Below are positions 4,861 through 5,086 of a stretch of DNA of 5,086 nucleotides, piece after piece. The notes beneath the pieces are model-generated. The model ran no database searches. It had not been told where the DNA came from and saw only the letters and a program-made list of their open reading frames with translations. How positions within the stretch are numbered: position 1 is the stretch's first letter; every line of letters begins with the position of its first letter. A program made the position numbers and the translations under genes. The stretch comes from Candidatus Heimdallarchaeota archaeon (GTDB lineage: Archaea; Asgardarchaeota; Heimdallarchaeia; JABLTI01), in the NCBI GenBank assembly GCA_030602675.1, contig JAUVZH010000250.1, positions 1 to 5,086 on the forward strand. The letters are read 5' to 3'.

Positions 4861-5086
4861 GAAAATACTATATTTAGAAGACAATATTAATGATTATTAT
4901 CTTGTGAAAGAGATACTCGCTAATGAGGGAGTCGAGTGCACTATACTGCGAGTAGAAACTAGGTCTGAATTTACTAAAGCTATACAAAAAGAAGATTTTG
5001 ATTTAATTTTGGCTGATTATCACCTTCCTGCTTTCAATGGATTATCAGCTTTAGAAATCGTAACAACAGAATCATCAGAAACACCA
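4859..5086 (+). CDS. Response-regulator receiver domain protein, N-terminal part (3' end outside window)
   Basis: 76 residues from TTG 4859 to the window edge. The N terminus KILYLEDN gives strand 1 followed by the acidic pair (Glu7, Asp8). LILADYHLPAFNG carries the phospho-acceptor Asp53 and the usual Leu-Pro and Gly after it, then the helix LSALEI. Later switch residues (Thr/Ser and Lys) lie outside. The start fits because family members begin one residue before the K-I-L strand; the only nearby ATG (4851) is out of frame and meets a stop after three codons. Receivers take phosphate from a histidine kinase. Whether this is a lone receiver or the front of a receiver-PAS-kinase hybrid, common in archaea, cannot be told. 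It has its own probable promoter and follows a terminator. Confidence 0.88.
   Translation, partial: MKILYLEDNINDYYLVKEILANEGVECTILRVETRSEFTKAIQKEDFDLILADYHLPAFNGLSALEIVTTESSETP

Noticed and set aside
4843..4890. 15-codon TTG-initiated frame overlapping the receiver start
   Set aside because: The start lies in the hairpin loop, the peptide has no coding character and the receiver frame explains the region.

Overview
The window looks like a piece of an AT-rich archaeal chromosome. The archaeal features are TATA-like boxes about 22 to 30 bases before likely transcript starts, T-tract terminators, and two large secreted proteins that end in a Thr/Pro-rich or Thr-rich linker, one membrane helix and a basic tail. 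Low GC, roomy intergenic spaces, TTG starts and large tail-anchored propeller proteins with many N-glycosylation sequons fit an Asgard-type archaeon, but that placement is inference; no rRNA or other marker gene is present.

Layout. Bases 1-524 (+) hold the C-terminal end of a serine hydrolase of the beta-lactamase / class C penicillin-binding family, including its third active-site motif (HGG) and a beta-rich C-terminal extension. It converges on a long minus-strand gene (580-2430) for a surface protein: signal peptide, seven repeats of about 62 residues forming a probable seven-bladed beta-propeller, a fibronectin type III domain, a Thr-rich linker and a C-terminal membrane anchor. A hairpin followed by a T tract at 560-597 terminates the minus-strand gene.

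Bases 2431-2926 separate this gene from a divergent one. The spacer holds promoters for both large genes, several inverted repeats and two small coding candidates. One is a minus-strand zinc-knuckle-like gene (2543-2744) that reads as one 67-residue protein only if one base is added to each of two homopolymer runs. The other is a 21-codon plus-strand ORF (2764-2829) with a good Shine-Dalgarno sequence.

Bases 2927-4531 (+) encode a second surface protein: signal peptide, about ten repeats of 37-47 residues, a (PT)n stalk and a membrane anchor. The two divergent surface proteins have unrelated repeats but share a gapless 22-residue segment at and after the signal-peptide end, suggesting a common export or assembly signal. 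A GC-rich hairpin plus T8 terminates this gene. After an apparently empty spacer comes the start of a response-regulator receiver protein (4859 to the window edge), whose Shine-Dalgarno-like sequence is paired in a 9-bp hairpin with the bases just before and at its TTG start.

Functional picture: two cell-surface propeller proteins, probably glycosylated and exposed outside the cell, sit between a hydrolase and a signalling protein. No pathway linking the four can be shown from the sequence. The strongest leads are the shared N-terminal segment, the blade-periodic sequons, the broken zinc-knuckle gene and the hairpin at the receiver gene start.
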